Shown piece by piece: positions 5,293-8,718 of a stretch of 8,718 nucleotides of DNA (position 1 is the first letter of the stretch; every line of letters starts with the position of its first letter). This DNA is from Ruminococcus sp. CAG:403 (GTDB taxonomy: Bacteria; Bacillota; Clostridia; Oscillospirales; Ruminococcaceae), in NCBI GenBank assembly GCA_000437255.1, contig FR899104.1, positions 161,821-170,538 of the forward strand, written 5' to 3'. Position numbers and translations under genes: made by a program. The notes under the pieces are model-generated. The model worked only from the letters and a program-made list of their open reading frames with translations. It made no database searches and was not told the DNA's origin.

Positions 5293-8226
5293 ATGCAATT
5301 TAAGAAAAGTAAAACTTTCCTTGCTGCAATTCTAGCTGCTGCCATGACATGCAGTGCATTGCTGCCGACTGCTGCTTCTGCTGCTGGCACCAGAACAAAG
5401 GCAGAAAAGTATGGTGACTCCACTTATGCAGAACGTTTCATGTCTCTGTATGATGACGTTATCACAAATGGTGTTTCCAATGGCTACATGAGCCAGAGCG
5501 CAACCGTTGACGGTGGCTTCAACGTTCCTTACCACTCTGTAGAAGAGCTGTGTATCGAAGCTCCGGACTATGGTCACGAAACAACATCTGAAGCCCTGTC
5601 TTACTTGGTATGGGTTGCTGCAATGCGTGATAACATTGTAAACAAGGGCACTGTATCTGCTGCTGCTGGTGAAACCGTTGGTGACACTGCAAAGGCTTGG
5701 AAAACTTTGGAATCTGCATTGATTCCTGACGTACAGGGCAGCGATTACAAGAACTACATGGCCTATACAGATGCTCCGAAGGCTACCTATTCTGCTGAAT
5801 GGGACAACACCGAAGACTATCCGACTGGCACGCATGGAGATAAGAACGGTTACAACCCGATTCACAAGTACTTCACCAGTGCATACGGCAGCACCGATAA
5901 GGGTCTGTATTTGCTGCACTGGCTGGCTGACGTAGATAACTGGTATGGTTACTATGATTCTTCTTACAAGCAGAAGAATGTTGGCGGCTCCTTCACCATG
6001 ATCAATACATTCCAGCGTGGTGCTTCCGAATCTTGTTGGGAAACTCTGCCGCACGCAAGTGTTGAAACACTGAAGTATGGTATCAGCGGAAGAGGTATGA
6101 AGGGCTTCTTCAATACCGAAGAACGTCCGGCTCAGCAGTGGTGCTACACCAATGCGCCTGACGCAGAAGACCGTGCAATTCAGGCAGTATATGCTGCAAA
6201 TAGATGGGGCGTTGGCAACCAGACCGTTAACAGCAAGTGGGGCGGCAATACAAGCCTCTCTGCTTTGGCTGGTAAGATGGGTGACGAACTGAGAAATGAT
6301 ATGTATGATAAGTACTATCAGAAGATCGGCGGCGGTTCCAATATTCTGAATAGCTGGTCCAACAACGCAGATGAAACCGCTGGTAAGCATTACCTGATGT
6401 CTTGGTATACTTCTTGGGGCGGCGCTATGGATTGTAGCTGGGCATGGCAGATCGGATGCAGCCACTCTCACGAATTCTATCAGAACCCGTTGGCAGCATT
6501 TGCACTGTTGGCTGACTCTGACCTCAAGAGCGGCATGAAGTCTCAGGGCGCAGAGGCTGACTATGTGAAGTCTCTCCAGACACAGATGGAACTGTATCTG
6601 TGGCTGCTGTCTTCTGACGGTCTGATCGCTGGTGGATGCACCAACTCCCTGTCTGGTCACTACGGCGCAGATACCAACAATCTGCCGACCTTCAATGGTA
6701 TGTACTATCAGGAACACCCTGTATATGCTGACCCAGGTTCCAACCACTGGATTGGTAACCAGGTATGGGCTGTACAGCGTCTGGCTGAACTGTACTATGT
6801 CATTAAGACTTCTGACGATGCAGGTGTTAAGCAGGTTGCTGCAAACTGCAAGCCAGGTGGTATGACTTTGGAAGCTGCTCTGGAAACCATCCTGAACAAG
6901 TGGGTAAGCTGGTTTGTTGACAACACCATCCTGGGTACTGCTTCTAAGGAAATCACTTGGACGGAACAGAATTATGATGGTAAGCCGATGGATTGCACCA
7001 TTCCGGATATCAGCACAGTTACCGATGATGGCAAGTCCTATGCAATTCCGTCTACCGTAAACTGGTCTGGTAAACCGAACACATGGAGCGGTTCTTATCA
7101 GGAAAATGCAACTCTGACTGCAAAGATCTGCGGTTATGGTTCTTCTGATATGGGTTGCGTATCCTCTTTGGCAAACTCCTTGATCTACTATGCAGCTGCA
7201 AACAAGGTAGATTCTAAGGCTGCAACAGATGCTGCTGGTTACCAGAGCAGAACTGCTGGTGAAACCGATAGCTCCAAGCTGGGTGCACAGGCTCTGTATC
7301 TGGCAAAGGAACTGTTGGATCGTGAGTGGGATGCAAACCGTGATGACATCGGTCTGTCTGCAACAGAAACCAATGGCAGCTTGAAGAGACTGTGGGAGCA
7401 GGAAGTTTACGTTCCGACTGCAAACTCTGTAAATGGTGAAGGCGTTACTTTGAGCTCTCTGGGTCTGAGCAACTGGGAAGGCACCATGCCGAATGGCGAT
7501 AAGATTAAGAATGGCGTTAAGTTCATTGATATTCGTACCCAGTACGAAAAGAGCTCTATGTATCAGGATGCTAAGGCATACTATGATGCAAACGGCAATA
7601 CCGATGGCTGGGAATTCAACCTCCACAGATTCTGGCACGCAGGTGACATCCTGATGGCTTTGGGTACTATGTCTGAAGTTTACCCGGATGTAACACCGGA
7701 GCCTAATGATGAAAAGGAAGATGATCTGGTTGTAACACCGACTGAAATTACTGTTGAAGTTGGCGAAACAGCAGACATTACCAGCAATGTTCCGAACTCT
7801 GACTTTAAGTCTGACGATGACACAATCGCAACAGTAGATAAGAATGGTACTGTTACAGGTGTGAAGGAAGGTACTACTACCATCACTGTTACCACTCCTG
7901 GCGGTCAGACTTCTACTGTTACTGTAACAGTTACACCGAAGACTTCTGATACAACTACAACAGCTGCTACAACAACTGCTTCCGGTACTACAACAACCGG
8001 TAAGGTTGGCGACGCTCTGATTGGTGATACCAACTTGGATGGTGCTGTATCTCTGGCTGACTTGATCACCTTCCAGAAGCAGCAGCGTGGTGCAGTCGAA
8101 TTCAATGATCAGCAGACTATCAATGCAGACTGCGATCAGACTGATGACGAAGGCATTACTCCGAGCGATGTAACAACTCTGTTGGAATTCTTGATCGGTA
8201 AGATCAACACACTGCCGAAGAAGTAA
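5293..8226 (+). CDS. Secreted GH48 exocellulase with BIG2 domain and type I dockerin
   Basis: This 977-residue enzyme should be a reducing-end-acting processive cellobiohydrolase (GH48, inverting), exported and attached to a cellulosome. The signal peptide is residues 1-30 (KKSK, hydrophobic core, cleavage after ASA). The GH48 domain spans about 39-797. 'VEELCIEAPDYGHETTSEA' aligns with C. cellulolyticum CelF, recalled from memory: Glu100 matches its acid Glu55, Glu89 its Glu44, and Asp290 in 'NAPDAED' its Asp230. Other family stretches are 'DVDNWYG', 'INTFQRG' and 'MPNGD'. The domain is longer than clostridial forms (about 640 residues), with an extra loop at about 709-727. A BIG2 Ig-like domain (about 812-882), a Thr-rich linker (883-903) and a dockerin (about 910-977) follow. 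Dockerin loop 1 is canonical (Asp912, Asn914, Asp916, Asp923); loop 2 is irregular. No carbohydrate-binding module is recognised, so substrate targeting probably comes from the scaffoldin. Confidence 0.95.
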   Translation: MQFKKSKTFLAAILAAAMTCSALLPTAASAAGTRTKAEKYGDSTYAERFMSLYDDVITNGVSNGYMSQSATVDGGFNVPYHSVEELCIEAPDYGHETTSEALSYLVWVAAMRDNIVNKGTVSAAAGETVGDTAKAWKTLESALIPDVQGSDYKNYMAYTDAPKATYSAEWDNTEDYPTGTHGDKNGYNPIHKYFTSAYGSTDKGLYLLHWLADVDNWYGYYDSSYKQKNVGGSFTMINTFQRGASESCWETLPHASVETLKYGISGRGMKGFFNTEERPAQQWCYTNAPDAEDRAIQAVYAANRWGVGNQTVNSKWGGNTSLSALAGKMGDELRNDMYDKYYQKIGGGSNILNSWSNNADETAGKHYLMSWYTSWGGAMDCSWAWQIGCSHSHEFYQNPLAAFALLADSDLKSGMKSQGAEADYVKSLQTQMELYLWLLSSDGLIAGGCTNSLSGHYGADTNNLPTFNGMYYQEHPVYADPGSNHWIGNQVWAVQRLAELYYVIKTSDDAGVKQVAANCKPGGMTLEAALETILNKWVSWFVDNTILGTASKEITWTEQNYDGKPMDCTIPDISTVTDDGKSYAIPSTVNWSGKPNTWSGSYQENATLTAKICGYGSSDMGCVSSLANSLIYYAAANKVDSKAATDAAGYQSRTAGETDSSKLGAQALYLAKELLDREWDANRDDIGLSATETNGSLKRLWEQEVYVPTANSVNGEGVTLSSLGLSNWEGTMPNGDKIKNGVKFIDIRTQYEKSSMYQDAKAYYDANGNTDGWEFNLHRFWHAGDILMALGTMSEVYPDVTPEPNDEKEDDLVVTPTEITVEVGETADITSNVPNSDFKSDDDTIATVDKNGTVTGVKEGTTTITVTTPGGQTSTVTVTVTPKTSDTTTTAATTTASGTTTTGKVGDALIGDTNLDGAVSLADLITFQKQQRGAVEFNDQQTINADCDQTDDEGITPSDVTTLLEFLIGKINTLPKK

Positions 8227-8229
8227 TTG

Positions 8230-8249
8230 ATTCTAAGTTTTTTTAGAAT
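8230..8249 (+). repeat. Short hairpin directly after the cellulase stop
   Basis: ATTCTAA (8230-8236) pairs with TTAGAAT (8243-8249) across a T-rich 6-nt loop, starting 3 nt after the stop codon. It is AT-rich and weak, has no following T-run, and is probably minor next to the strong terminator downstream. Confidence 0.35.
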
Positions 8250-8261
8250 GATTCGATAATG

Positions 8262-8300
8262 AATGGCACAGTCAGGTTTGACTGTGCCATTTTTATTTTA
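8262..8300 (+). terminator. Intrinsic terminator of the cellulase gene
   Basis: A perfect 13-bp stem, AATGGCACAGTCA (8262-8274) with TGACTGTGCCATT (8279-8291), closes on a GGTT loop and runs directly into TTTTATTTTA. This is a classic Rho-independent terminator for the plus strand, 35 nt after the stop. The minus strand lacks a T-run after the stem, so it acts in one direction. It should make the cellulase transcript monocistronic. Confidence 0.93.
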
Positions 8301-8325
8301 GAAAGAGAAGGAGAGATCCTGCGAT

Positions 8326-8718
8326 ATGATGGGAAAAACACACTTTGCAGTTGGAACTGCAACAACTTTGCTGCTGTTTCATCCGCAAACGGTAAAAAGT
8401 ACCCTACTTTGTGCGGGAACAGCTGCGATTTGTTCTTGTATTTGCGACGTGGATGTGAGCAGTTCCGGCAGTCACAAAGGTATGACAAAATTTTGTATAG
8501 GATTTGGTCTGGTTGCCTTGATTCTTGGTGTCTTGGATTGGAGATGTGAAATTGGCTTGCGCAATTACCTGATGAACAACAGCTCAATTTTGCGCATGCT
8601 ATTGGGAATCGTCCTATTGATGGGAATTTGTTTATTTGGCGAAACGCAGCCACACCGGACATTTCTGCATTCTTTTTTTGGAATTGCGTGCATTTGTGGT
8701 GCAATTGCAATTTTCCTG
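8326..8718 (+). CDS. YdjM-like membrane protein, putative metal-dependent hydrolase (partial)
   Basis: This reading frame is open for 131 codons to the window end, so only the N-terminal part is seen. It starts 'MMGKTHFAVGTATTLLLF' and has the pattern of the YdjM / DUF457 family of membrane-bound putative metal-dependent hydrolases: an early His (His6), an Asp pair 'CDVDVSSSGSH' (40-50), and the hallmark 'HRTFLHS' (110-116), usually HRGxTHS in the family. Hydrophobic helices are at about 22-38, 56-70, 89-103 and 116-131. An in-frame stop at 8299-8301 lies upstream, and AAGGAGAG (8308-8315) precedes the ATG by about 10-12 nt; the second Met (8329) is possible. The cellulase terminator sits between this gene and its neighbour and no clear promoter follows it, so its expression is uncertain. 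The substrate is unknown. Confidence 0.78.
   Translation, partial: MMGKTHFAVGTATTLLLFHPQTVKSTLLCAGTAAICSCICDVDVSSSGSHKGMTKFCIGFGLVALILGVLDWRCEIGLRNYLMNNSSILRMLLGIVLLMGICLFGETQPHRTFLHSFFGIACICGAIAIFL

Noticed and set aside
5332..7638. 768-codon open frame on the minus strand within the cellulase gene
   Set aside because: It is codon-aligned with the GH48 gene, which is certain from its motifs. The translation lacks family features and is explained by avoidance of three sense codons.
8243..8710. 155-codon minus-strand frame and 96-codon plus-strand frame at the right end
   Set aside because: Both overlap the YdjM-like frame, which has clear family motifs, and both run through the terminator hairpin.
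1..8718. CRISPR array, tRNA/rRNA genes, insertion sequences, phage or toxin-antitoxin genes
   Set aside because: No regularly spaced repeats, RNA gene signatures, transposase-like reading frames or matching terminal repeats were seen on either strand.

Overview
The window looks like chromosomal DNA from an anaerobic, cellulosome-forming Bacillota (Clostridia), most likely a Ruminococcus of the R. flavefaciens / R. champanellensis type. The reasons are a secreted GH48 cellulase ending in a type I dockerin, a Thr-rich linker, strong AGGAGG-type ribosome binding sites, and a textbook sigma-A promoter. The species assignment is inference, because no rRNA or other species marker is present.

Left half (24-4750, minus strand): a compact four-gene operon, read from right to left. 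It encodes an ABC ATPase (GldA/CcmA-like), a six-helix ABC-2 permease (GldF-like), a GldG-like membrane-anchored auxiliary protein and a DUF4340 protein with repeated domains. The genes are nearly contiguous: the ATPase and permease overlap by 52 nt, and the next two junctions are 5 and 19 nt. The proteins should form one membrane complex whose substrate is unknown. The Gld names come from gliding Bacteroidota and do not imply gliding here.

Centre (4751-5292): a 542-nt divergent intergenic region. It carries a perfect TTGACA-N17-TATAAT promoter for the cellulase, a predicted leader of about 140 nt with two inverted repeats, possible operator-like repeats upstream, and only a weak promoter candidate for the ABC operon.

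Right half (5293-8226, plus strand): a 977-residue secreted exocellulase made of signal peptide, GH48 catalytic domain, BIG2 Ig-like domain, Thr-rich linker and dockerin. Its codon use is strongly biased, as expected for a highly expressed gene. A strong intrinsic terminator follows at 8262-8300. The last gene (8326 to the window end, incomplete) encodes the N-terminal part of a YdjM-like membrane protein (putative metal-dependent hydrolase).

I see no clearly new system. The least understood element is the Gld-like ABC/DUF4340 operon beside the cellulase. The most specific oddities are the non-canonical second calcium loop of the dockerin, the ribosome binding site embedded in the Glu-rich tail of the ATPase, and the dyads in the cellulase leader.
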